This document shows, piece by piece, positions 48,442-58,558 of a DNA stretch of 64,000 nucleotides; positions within the stretch are counted from its first letter, which is position 1; each line of letters opens with the position of its first letter. This stretch comes from Tetradesmus obliquus (lineage: Eukaryota; Chlorophyta; Chlorophyceae; Sphaeropleales; Scenedesmaceae). The notes under the pieces are model-generated. The model did no database searches. It was not told the DNA's origin and worked only from the letters and a program-made list of their open reading frames with translations. The translations under genes and the position numbers were made by a program. The stretch is taken from NCBI GenBank assembly GCA_030272155.1, contig CP126204.1, positions 434,001 to 498,000 on the forward strand, written 5' to 3'.

Positions 48442-50965
48442 ACTGCTGCCCCTACAGCTGCCGTCACTGCTGGGAGCGCTTTTAAAGAAGAGCCTGAACA
48501 CCCTCTATGTACATCGCGACATCATGCTGCTGGTAGATGTACTGGCACTGCACTGCCATGACGTGTACTTGCGGCTGGAAGACAGCAGCTTGGACCCAGC
48601 AGTGGGCCTGGCAGTGGCACAGCAGCTCACACAGAGTGCTGTGTTACCTGCGCTGCGTACGGTGCTGTGCTCAACGCACGCCTTTATTAGCAACCCCGCA
48701 AACAAGCTGGAAGCGGCAGATCATGCTCCGCTGGCAGCCTCTCTGCTAGACCTCTTCAGAGCCATCTGCTGTGCATGGCCAGGTAAGCCTGCCAGCTCAG
48801 CCACAGGGCTGTGTGTCGAAAGTAGCCACCGCAGTGCAGCCCAGTACATTATGCTAAGTGTGGCTTGATCATCGACAGGTCCAGCTGTGGTCGGCCGCAT
48901 GTGCAGTGTGCGCACTGTCTCTGCTTAGCAATAAGTCCTTCAGGCAGCTGCCAGAGGCAGCCTAGATGCTGCAGTGAACAAATGTGCTCTATGTACCGTC
49001 ACAGGTGTGAGTGCGTAGTGCAGCTTTCAGCATGACTAATTGCTTTGTCTGCTTCGTTGATCTAGTCTCTGCTTGTTGTGCTGGGCTGCTGATTGCAGGC
49101 GGCATTTTGAGATCGCAGCAAGCCTGCATTACAGCAGAACCAGCTGTGCAGCTGGGGCTGGAGCTGCTGCAGCAGATTGCAGCGCAGCCAGACAACCCTC
49201 GCATGCAGCGCCGTGTACACGCAGTGCTGAGGTCATGCGCAGCCGCTGGATTCAGCTTGGTGCAGCAGCTGCTGGCAAAGGTTGAGGCAGGAGGGCAGCC
49301 GGGCTGGCTAGGTGTGGCTGAGTCAGACGCGTGTGCAGGTGAACTACTGGCGAGCAGCAGCAGCTGCTCGCCGCTGCTGAAGCTAGTGCTGCTGCTGCTG
49401 GCTCAGCAGGTAATGCACCTGGCGCAGCATGACTGGTGCAGAGGTCTGTCGCCGCTGCAGCTGCATGCTTGGAGGCTGCAGGAAGCCATTCCGGAGTGTG
49501 ATAACTGTTTCATGGCGGCACACATGCAGCAAGAGCTTGAAGAGCTGCGTGCTGCGGGAGTTGTTGTTGCCAACAGCAGCAGCAGCAGGAGTGCTGCTGC
49601 CAGAGCAGCACCGGCAGCAGCAGCAGCAGCAGCGGCGGCGGCAGAGGCCAGCACCACCAGGACTGGACAGCTGCAGCTGCTGGAGCAGCAAACGCAGCAG
49701 CTGCTGCACACTCTTCAGCTGCCGGCGCAGCAGCTGCAGCTGTGGGTGTAAGCACCACCCGCTGGAGCAGGCTGGATCATGCAGGATAAGCCATGCTACC
49801 ATGAAGCCAAGTTGAACCCTTTGGTAGGCAGCTTTGTAGGAGATACAGCTGGCCTGCGCACCACATTACAGCTGCTGCAGCCATTGCTGCGCCCTCTGTG
49901 GCGACAGCTGGAGGTCAACGACTGGAGCAATGCAAGCAGCAGCAATCACATGGTGCTGCAGCTGGTGCAGCAGCTGCCTGGGCTGCTGCTTGGCATAGCC
50001 GCCAGTTGGGCTGATGTGGACGCTGAGCTGGCAGCAGCAGCAGTGCAGTGCGCTAGCTGGGCACAGAACGCTGCAGGTGCTGCTGCAGACGGCCTGCGTG
50101 CGTGTGCCGCAAGCACAGCACTGTCTCAGCAACAATGCGCTCAGTACGCAGCAGCTGTCACAGGGCCTCAAATGCTACTGCCAGCGGTACAGCTGTTGCA
50201 GCGGCTGCTTGTGCAGCCCTCCTGCACCAGTCCTGAGCAGCAGCAGGGCAGAAGTGCAGCCAGCTCCACCGCTGCAGCCGAGCACCAGCCAGTAGCAGCA
50301 GCAGCAGCAGCAGTACCAGTAGCAGGCGAGGCAGCAGCAGGGAATGCCAATGCATCAGCCGCTTCAGCAGCGGCAGGGGTAGTGGCAGACCACGGCGGCT
50401 GGAGCCGGCTGCAGAAGCAGCACACAGTCTTCCTTCTTGTGAAGATAATCAATGACTGCCTCGTCGAACACCTCAGAATCAACAGCATTACACAGGCTGA
50501 AAGCAACCCAATGTCCGACCCACACAGCATGGCGCGGCTGGCAGCCGTGCTTGAGACCTTCGCTCGCGTGCAGATGCAGCCTTTGCTAGAGCTACCGCGC
50601 GATCACAGCAACGAGATGAAGCAGCATTCAGAACAGCTGTGTGGCCTCACACTGTACTGCGGCAGGAAGAGCATGGACTTCACACAGCATGCTACTGCCG
50701 CTGCCTGGGCATTGCGTTGCAGCCAATGGCGCGCACAGCAGCTGCAGCAGAGCCCGGCGGGCAGCAGCAGCAGCAGCTGCTGGCGCTGCTGCTGTCGTTC
50801 CGCAAGCTGGCGCGTGTTATGTTTCGCACGGTGGTTCACGACTCCGGGTCTTTTGAGGAGTGCTTTGCGCAGTCCCTGTCTGCCGCGGAGTTCATGGCGG
50901 CGTCACTGCTGACGCCGCAAGGCAGCAACCATGTGAGCAGCAGCATCAATGCTGGTGTAGCTGCT

Positions 50966-50997
<32 letters not shown>

Positions 50998-52288
50998 AGC
51001 TGGCTCAGCTGCTCAGGGCAGCGGCAGCAGTAGTGCTGGCGCAGCTGCTCAGGGCAGCAGCGACAGCAGCAGTGCTGGCGCAGCTGCTCACAGCAGCAGC
51101 GGCAGCAGCAGCGCTGGCGCAGCTGCACAGGTCAGCAGCAGCAGCAGCAGCGCTGGTGCAGCTGCACAGGTCAGCAGCAGCAGCAGCAGCAGCAGCTTGC
51201 AGGTATCGCCACTTGCCGCACCTTGGCTCGCGCTGCTGGCACGCTACTTGGCTAGCGTCGAGAATGGTCAGCTAGACACGTGTTCAGACATTGAGCTGTA
51301 CATCAGGAACGAGCTGGATGAGACATTCATTAAGATGGCAGTGACACATCTACAGAACATGTACAGCCGGCTAGCTACATACGCAAGGGTGACGGCCTTG
51401 CTGTGTTCAGCAGCATCAGCAGCAGCAGCAGCAGCAGCACAGCCAGCACAATCTGGCTCAGCAACTGGGCGAGCTGCAGCAGCTCCGCGTAGCAGCAGGT
51501 GCCTCAGATGTCGGCCTGCATCGCTGCTACGCGGAGCTGCTGCAGCTGCAGTATGTGCTGCATCATGCCGTGCAGCTGGTGCATCTGGCATGGCAGTTGA
51601 GCAGTACTTGTCTGGAGCCTCAGGGTCTTCAGAGGCAGCAGTTGCAGCCAAGGCTGCTGCACTGCTGGCGGAGCTGCTGCAGGCGTCAAGCAATGCATAG
51701 AGGCTGCGAATCGCAGAAGAGGGCTGCATCGAGCTTGGGGTGCTGCCGCAGATGCAGGCTGTTGGGGAGTTGGTGGTGGCTCAGCTGTTGATGCAGTATG
51801 GCTGCAACAACCCTCACTGTGATGTGCTGGCGGGCCCGAGTGAAGCGCTGCTGGTAGGAGGGGGAAGTTGTTGGTGCGCCGGCTGCAGGACTGCCAGGTG
51901 AGGGTGCATTCAAATGTGAGCACTGCAGCTGTTTGGATGGTGACAGCGCTGTGCATACTGCTCGAGATGCAGGGCAACTGAGGGTATCGATGGTGCATGC
52001 AGTGGATGAAATTAGTGTTTTTTGCATGCAGCGCTGTTACTGGCGGTGTGGAATTGCTTCTATTCTTTGTGTTATTTGTGTTGGAAGGTGCAGGCAGCCT
52101 GACACAGGACTGTCTGCCGCAACACTACCTGCAGGTACTGCTCCGACGCATGCCAGCGCCAACACTGGCGCAAGCACAAAGGAGTGTGCCGGAAGCTGAA
52201 GGCAGCTGCAGCAGCGGCGCCGGCAACAGCAGCAGCGCTGACAGCAGCTGTAACGGCAGCAGTCATCACTGCAGGCGTGGGGAACTAA
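48113..52288 (+). CDS. MYND-finger protein with interrupted reading frame (downstream paralogue)
   Basis: Supported blocks: a possible first exon from ATG 48113 to about 48187 (junction to the next block unresolved), 48458-48782, 49099-49745, 49785-about 50765, about 50765-51410, about 51420-51600, about 51640-51897 and 52135-52288. The intron at 49746-49784 would be only 39 bp. The C-terminal MYND finger is complete across the last intron: CNNPHC, CWCAGCRTARYCSDACQ, HWRKHKGVC, then an Ala-rich tail. The body is helical and Leu/Gln-rich with a Ser/Ala repeat block at 50990-51200. The frame changes near 50765 (inside a CAG run) and around 51415 and 51620; an in-frame TAG lies at 51698-51700 before the MYND block. 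Either assembly errors or a decaying gene. The role is inferred only as protein interaction via MYND. Confidence -1.
48379..48441 (+). repeat. (CTG)n microsatellite
   Basis: About 21 uninterrupted CTG units, the longest in the window, in the pyrimidine-rich region just before the acceptor at 48455-48457. Confidence -1.
50990..51200 (+). repeat. Coding minisatellite in the second MYND gene
   Basis: Five imperfect units of about 36-48 bp, each encoding [14 protein letters not shown] peptides, in frame with the surrounding protein. Confidence -1.
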
Positions 52289-52610
52289 CCACTGGCGCTT
52301 GCAAAGCAATGCGTGCTGAGGGCATTGAACGTAAGCACAGCTGAATCCATCCTGATATGTTGCTCACTTTGGGCTGGGGGCTGTCGCTGTGGTTCTGCAG
52401 CGTTGTCTGATTGGTGCCAGGCTGGTGCTTGCAAACCCTAGTGCCAGCCAGTTGACAGGCCACGCCGCGAATTTGTTCGCCGTCGATTGAATGCAAGTGC
52501 ATGACTTTGGGCAAGAGCTTCTTGTTGTCAGCGAAATATTCGGCATGTATCGGCGTAGTTTCAGCTGCTCTGCAGCTTTGGTTGGCCTTTTGTAGCACAG
52601 AGTGAAGTCG
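52289..52610. other. Short intergenic region upstream of the cyclase
   Basis: 322 bp between the stop of the second MYND gene and the start codon of the cyclase gene. No TATA box was recognised. Confidence -1.
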
Positions 52611-55600
52611 ATGGCTTTATCATGTTTCAAATGTTTCAAGGGCAAAACGAAGATCAACCCAAAGCCCGTTGAGCAGGCAGCTGGGGATCAGCAACTGGTC
52701 AACAGCGCTGCACCAAAGAAAACACCCCATGTCGACTTCAGTCTCCCTGTCCCACGATCATCGCTTGATGTCACCCCAGCTGAGCAAAGAAAGGCAGCAG
52801 CAAGAGACACTGGCGCGCTTGCGAAGCAGCTAGCTAACCTGCTGCACCTGCAAGTAGACCCTGAGAGACTCATAGCAGCAGAAGACTTCCAGGGTGCATC
52901 AACACCTGGTGGAGTGCCAGTAGGGCTCCGTGCTTTCAGCAGACACGCCCCTGATGATGACAGCAAGCTGCAAGATGATCCGATCCAGCTAGCTACGCTG
53001 TCAGGGCACCCTGGTGAGCAACAGAACTTGAGCACGCCACAGATCGCTGCTGACAAGTTCACCTGCCCTGCGCTTGTGGCAGACACAGAAACACTTGCAA
53101 ACCTGGGCACTGGCTGAAGCATATTGTATAGCAGCTACTGGCGCATGTTGGCTTGATGACAGCCAGTTCAGGTTATTCTGCTTTCTGTTGGGCCTGCTGC
53201 TTGCTGTTCTCAGGGCCACTGCCAGTTGTCTCCCAAGCGTCCCTGCAAGCAGCTTTTCGCAGCAGCCTGAACGCAATCGCTGTTGTGCGTGTCACTAGCG
53301 GCAATGCTAGTACCAGCAGCGACGGTGGTCACCTGGATAGTGCAGCAAGCAGCCGGCATCAGCATGCTCCTGCCAGGGGCTTCAGCAAAGCGGGCAGCAT
53401 CAGCCTAGCTGGTCATAACAGGCTGCAACAGCAGCACCATGAGGAGCAGTTATTTCAGAAGCTGCAAAGTGCAGCAGCCAGCCACAGCGGCTTGCGTGCT
53501 GGCAGTCAGTCAGCACGCTTCTTCTGCAGCAGCGATGGTGGCGATGATGCAGCAGGTAAGGGCACATGTTCCTGCAAGCAGCTTGCCAAGCACAGCCATC
53601 GCAAAACGCGGCTCAAAGCCTTAGCAAACTGGCAATACTCAACCACAAAAACATGGTGTGCAGCAGGCAAGAGGGTGTGCATCGGCGCTCTCCATGATGT
53701 CATCGCCGTTCGCCAGCTTCACAACAGCAGTGCTTTGGCTGCAGCAGTGTACGCCACGTACACTCACGTGACTGCGCTCACAGCTTACCAAATCTTCCCA
53801 TGTTTTCTAATCTGCCCTGTGCTGTGCTTGCTGCTGTTGAGCAGGCGGGGCTGCTGCTGACCCACACTTGACAGTGCATGAGGAGCCATCGTCATCAGCA
53901 GGCGCAGCAGCAATACCAACGGCTCAGCTGGAGCCTGTATACCTCAACAAGGCGCTGCAGCGCATGCTGGAGGTCAGGGATGCAGAGGACTACACATTCA
54001 CAATGGACAAGCAGCTGGCGCGCAACCCCATGCTGGCCATGCTGTTTGCAAACTGCTCGCGGCAGCTGCTTGCAGGAAAGGCGTGCTGCGTGAAGCAGTA
54101 CATGCCCATGTTCAGCAGCGCAACCAGCGTGGCGCCCAGCGCGCAGGCAGTGTTCATACACCTGCAGGTGAGGCCAGTGCTGCTGCAGCAGGGTGGTCGT
54201 TACAGGAATAGTTCTGGGCGAGCAGCAGCAGCAGCAGCACGCATAGGCCCACGTGCCGCCTCGCAATCAGCAAATGCACTTGTGCACATGCAAGCACCAT
54301 CACGCTTTTCTGACCCGCGGTGAATGCGCTGCACATTGCTGCAGATCCACACCTGCATGTTTCAGCAGCAAGGCCGGCCGCTTGCGCCTGCGCTGTTCCT
54401 GTGGTTCAACGCGCCCAGCAGCCAGTTTGACTTGACATCGCAGCTCAAGCGCAACTACCTGGCGCTGGCCACGGTGCCCTCCATGGTGGCTGTGTTTGCA
54501 ATGGATGGCCGCGTGCTGCACCAGAACAGTGAGTGGACACTGGCCTGTGCTCGGCATGTACAGAACAAGGAAGGGTTGTGTAACCTTTGCAGGGAGCCTT
54601 TAGTGCAGCACTGTAAAGCCAGCTGGCGCAGGTGGAGCTGCTCCGCAAGTACAGTACTGGCCAGTATTTGCCTATTTCTGCAGCATGCTAGCAGCAAGCA
54701 CCTGTGTTCTTGCAATCTACAGCTGTGGATGTGTGCAGGTGCCTCTGTGTCCTGGATGGGCTTTGCCATGGCCTCCAGCAGCGGGCAGGTGGCGCGTGAT
54801 CTGTCGGACCCCAGGCACAGCCTGCAGCGGCTGTTTGTGCTGGAGCCGGCAGCGCTACAAGACATGATGGGCGCACTGGGCGCGGGCAAGGTACGCTTGC
54901 AGGACAGCAATGCGACTGCATATGTGTCTGCATCTGTGTCTGCATCTGTGATGCTGCCACCGCAGCTTTAACACATGGTGCAATGGTCCTGGACTGACTG
55001 ATGTTTGGGCATGATTCGTGCTGTGAACTCATCTCATCAGCGCTGTGCTTTCCTGCCTTCCTGCAGACGTGGCAGGGGCTGCTGCGCATGCCGTGCCAGC
55101 TGAATCTGTCAGAGGAAGAAGAACCAGCAGCAGACACACAGCATCCGCACAGCCAGGACTCGACAAGCCATCATCAGCAGCAGCAGTACCGCAAGAGCAG
55201 CGATGACGGCCTACACGCCGATGCGCAGACCAACGCGCAGATGCTGCAAACAGCAGGCAGCTGCAGCAGCAGCTTGCTGCTGCCGCTGGCCTCAGAAGCA
55301 GCTGGCGGTGCGCAGCAGCAGAGCAGCCACGCCAGCAGCTGGGTGAAGCATGAAGCCTGCATGCTGAATCAGCTGGGCACCAGCAGGGCCATGCAGATGC
55401 TGCTGCGCCGGTCTTCATGTGGCGGTGGTGGTTCTAGCTTCTCGCCCCAATCAGGCACTAGGCTGCCGAGCATAGGCGCGGACATGAGGCATTGCTGGCA
55501 CTCTGTACAGGTAAGCACGCTGGGTGAGGGGGGGAAATGCAGCTGTCCAGCTAGTTGTAAAGGAGCGACATGTGTTTGCCACATATGCGCTGCTGCACTG

Positions 55601-58558
55601 CCTGTTGCCTGCAATGCGCGTGCTGCTCCGCAACAACCCTTCATCGCCTGCAGGCCAACAAGTTCAGCGACCCTGTAACGGGCGAGGATGTGGTCATGCT
55701 CATCCAAACAGATGTGACAGCACGCGTAGTGGCGATGCGGCAGGTACAGCAGGTGCTGAATGCGGAGCAGGGGCTGCTGGAGGGCATCTTCCCGCGCCAG
55801 GTGCGTGTTTCTGTGCCCTGCTGCTGTATGATTTGAAAGTTAAGAGTAAGAACTCACCAGCCTGGCGGGTATGTGGTCATCAGTTTGTCATTGCTGGCTG
55901 TGGTGCTGCAGCATATTGTGATGAGGTGCATTTTGCAGTTGAATAGTGGTGCATCCAGGGGTATGGCGCCGAGCAAGATCCAGCAAGCGCTCTCACATCC
56001 CTGTGGTGTTCTGCTGTGGCTCACTTGCAGGTGCTGCAGCTGCTCACAAGGGCAGCAATCAGCAGAGGCGCGGGCTCAGGGCTGTTGACAGCAATAGGCA
56101 GCCCCACACGCCGCAGCGATGACAGCAGCGCAGGCTCTAGACCAGCATCGCGCGTGTCTGTGACTGGCGGTGGCAGGAAGATCAAAGTGCCCATGCAGCA
56201 CGAGCAGGTGCGTGGCTGGCGGAAAGGACACCAGGCTAGCGCTTGAGCTGGTTGCATGTATTGGCTGTACTTCTTCGAACTGCTTGCGCTGTCTCGGCAC
56301 CTGTAGATACAGTGCCTGCTGGGGTTCACCCTGCGCAGTTGTGTACATCAGGTCAGCCCGTCAGCACGTGCTTCCCCAGCCAAAGCATCTGAGCTATGCT
56401 TGCCTGCCTGCCATTGTGGCTGCTGCATGTGAGTATGCTGTTTGCAACGCCATGGGCTTCACCAAGACGTATTTTAACATAGATTTGTTTTGCCCACTTT
56501 GCTGTGGCTTTATGCTGCCTGTTGCTGTGCTGCAGGTGAGTGTGCTGTTTGCCGACATCGTGGGCTTCATCACATGCTTTCCTGCAGAGTCCAGTGTTTT
56601 TGCCCATCTTGCCGTGCTAAATTCCTGCCTGCCCTCTATTCTGCAGGTGAGCGTGCTGTTTGCGGACATCGTGGGCTTCACCAACATGTCCAAGGAGGTG
56701 GAGCCAGAGTCGGTCATGGAGTTCCTCAACGACCTCTACTGCAGGTGGGCAGCAGCAGCAGCAGCAGTAGCAGCAGCAGAAGAAGCACGGCAAGCAGCAA
56801 GTGACTAATGGCTCCTATTTGTGGCTGCCATGCTCTGACCCTGCAATCCAAGCTGAATCTTGAAGCGGCTGAGTGTTGATGTAGACACATTGCAAGCAAA
56901 GTGGGGCTGTATGCCAGGGTGACGGCTGCCAGCTGTAGGCAAGGTTGAAGCAGCAGCGCGCCACTGCTCATGTAATGCCTGACACTGTGTCTCCATGCCT
57001 GCTTGCCTCGCCAATCTCAGGTTTGATGACTTGCTGGAAGCAGCTGGCGTTTACAAAGTGGTGAGCGCCGCTGCCAGCAGTTGCTGCCATTTGAACAGCA
57101 CAGCCAGTGCTGGCGCTCATACGGCTGGTCCTAGTGTTGATGTGTGAGCTATGTTGCGCCCATGCTGCAGCAATGCGCTTTTTAAGCAGGGTTGCGTTGA
57201 CTGCATGATGATGTGTCTGCCCGCTGATGTGCCCCTATGTGTGCCTGCTGCAGGAGACCATTGGCGACTGCTACATGGTGGCTGGCGGGCTCATCTTCAC
57301 TGACGCGCAGGGTTTCAAAACAGTGCTGCAGTCGAAGGTACAAAAATAGATAGCAGCACAGCTAGCTAGCGCCTGCTTGCAGCACACAGCCGCACACAGC
57401 ACCGTTTCCTTTGCACATGCGGATACTTGCAGGCACAGTGCGTCGTTCAGCACAGCGGCTCTGCATACCAGAAAAAGGATTGTACTTGACCACTGAGTGA
57501 TACGAGCCATATAACCGGAGCTGCTGCTGATGTTGTGCTGCTTGTCTGCTGCCTCTTGCTGCTCAGGTGGACCCGCTGCATGCGCACCGCACGTTTGCCT
57601 TTGCGCTGGCGATGCTGGAGGCAGCAGCAGACGTGGTCATGCCCGACACAGGCCTGCCAGTGCGGCTGCGTGTAGGCATACACAGCGGGTGAGTTTGGAA
57701 CGGGAACGAACAAAAAAGCAGTACGCACCTGCTCATGCATGCAGTTGTTAGTCACCAAAAGACTGGCCGGATAAGAGCAGCTTCTGGTGCCATGCTGCTC
57801 TTGGTGAACGCTACTGTTGGGTGATTGCATTGCTGCTGCCTGCAGGCCTGTGGCGAGTGGCGTGGTGGGCAACCGCATGCCGCGCTTCTGCCTGTTTGGG
57901 GACACTGTCAACACAGCCAGCCGCATGGAGAGCAGCAACCAGCGCCCCGGCTGCATGCACATCAGCGCAGACACGCACGGCCTGATACCTGGCGACTTCT
58001 GGCAGGTGGGATTGGCTGAGCTTGCCGCCGCGCGGGATGCAGTCCTGCAAGAGTGGTGCTGTGTGTTACAAAGGCACAACCTACATGTGCTGCTTGCTGC
58101 TGCCTGGATTCAAGCATGCACAATGCACGTGCACTTGAAGCTGGCCGGCTGCCTTACAGTCTTGCATGATGGTATCCTGTGCTGCGCAAGGTGGTGTGAT
58201 GCTGCTGGTTGCCATTGTCTGCTGCCCTGCATAATTCCATCCACAGGCATCTGGTGGCATTGAGGTCAAAGGCAAGGGGCACATGGAGACATACTACTTT
58301 GACCCTGCCGCAGCACTCAGCACAGCAGCCACGCAGCAGCTGCACGCGCTGCTGCGTAAGACGCGGGACGAGGCAGACAGGCAGGGCCTGCAACATTGCT
58401 GGAGCAGCAAGTGCTCACCAACAGCTACTGCAGCTGCTGCAGCGCTGCAAGCAGGCCAGCCAGCCAGCATCCTGCAGCTGCTGGAAGCGCTGACGTCCCC
58501 CAGAGATCCTGTTAACAGCAGCGCAGGAGACAATGTCACCAGCTTCAATGGCGAGTAG
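52611..58558 (+). CDS. PAS-containing class III guanylate cyclase
   Basis: Fourteen exons close in frame to 985 residues: 52611-53013, 53214-53555, 53875-54167, 54345-54528, 54739-54890, 55067-55510, 55654-55800, 56031-56207, 56647-56744, 57021-57060, 57254-57337, 57567-57688, 57846-58005, 58247-58558. Predicted to make cGMP from GTP. The catalytic domain (about 714-900) has both metal Asp (D721 in LFADIVGF, D765 in ETIGDCYM), the guanine-selective Glu761 and Cys844 (FCLFGDTVN) and the transition-state Asn851 and Arg855, so it should be active as a dimer. Upstream, about 265-385 and 390-635 look like PAS-type sensory regions; the second ([12 protein letters not shown] ... [19 protein letters not shown]) is interrupted by about 120 low-complexity residues. 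The N-terminus [12 protein letters not shown] has no membrane span; its Cys residues might be acylated. The cyclase-domain call is strong, the PAS call moderate. Exon 9 has two intronic edge copies upstream. Confidence -1.
56425..56695 (+). repeat. Three copies of the 5' edge of cyclase exon 9
   Basis: The sequence encoding [11 protein letters not shown] (catalytic metal-binding motif) occurs at 56429-56468 (degenerate), 56531-56577 and 56641-56690 (real exon, 56647). Spacing is about 105-110 bp. The middle copy retains CTGCAG and the Asp codon, then diverges. Confidence -1.

Noticed and set aside
51698..51700. In-frame TAG before the MYND finger considered as recoded stop
   Set aside because: Other genes in the window use TAA, TGA and TAG normally as stops, and the same gene has further frame breaks, so assembly error or decay is simpler.
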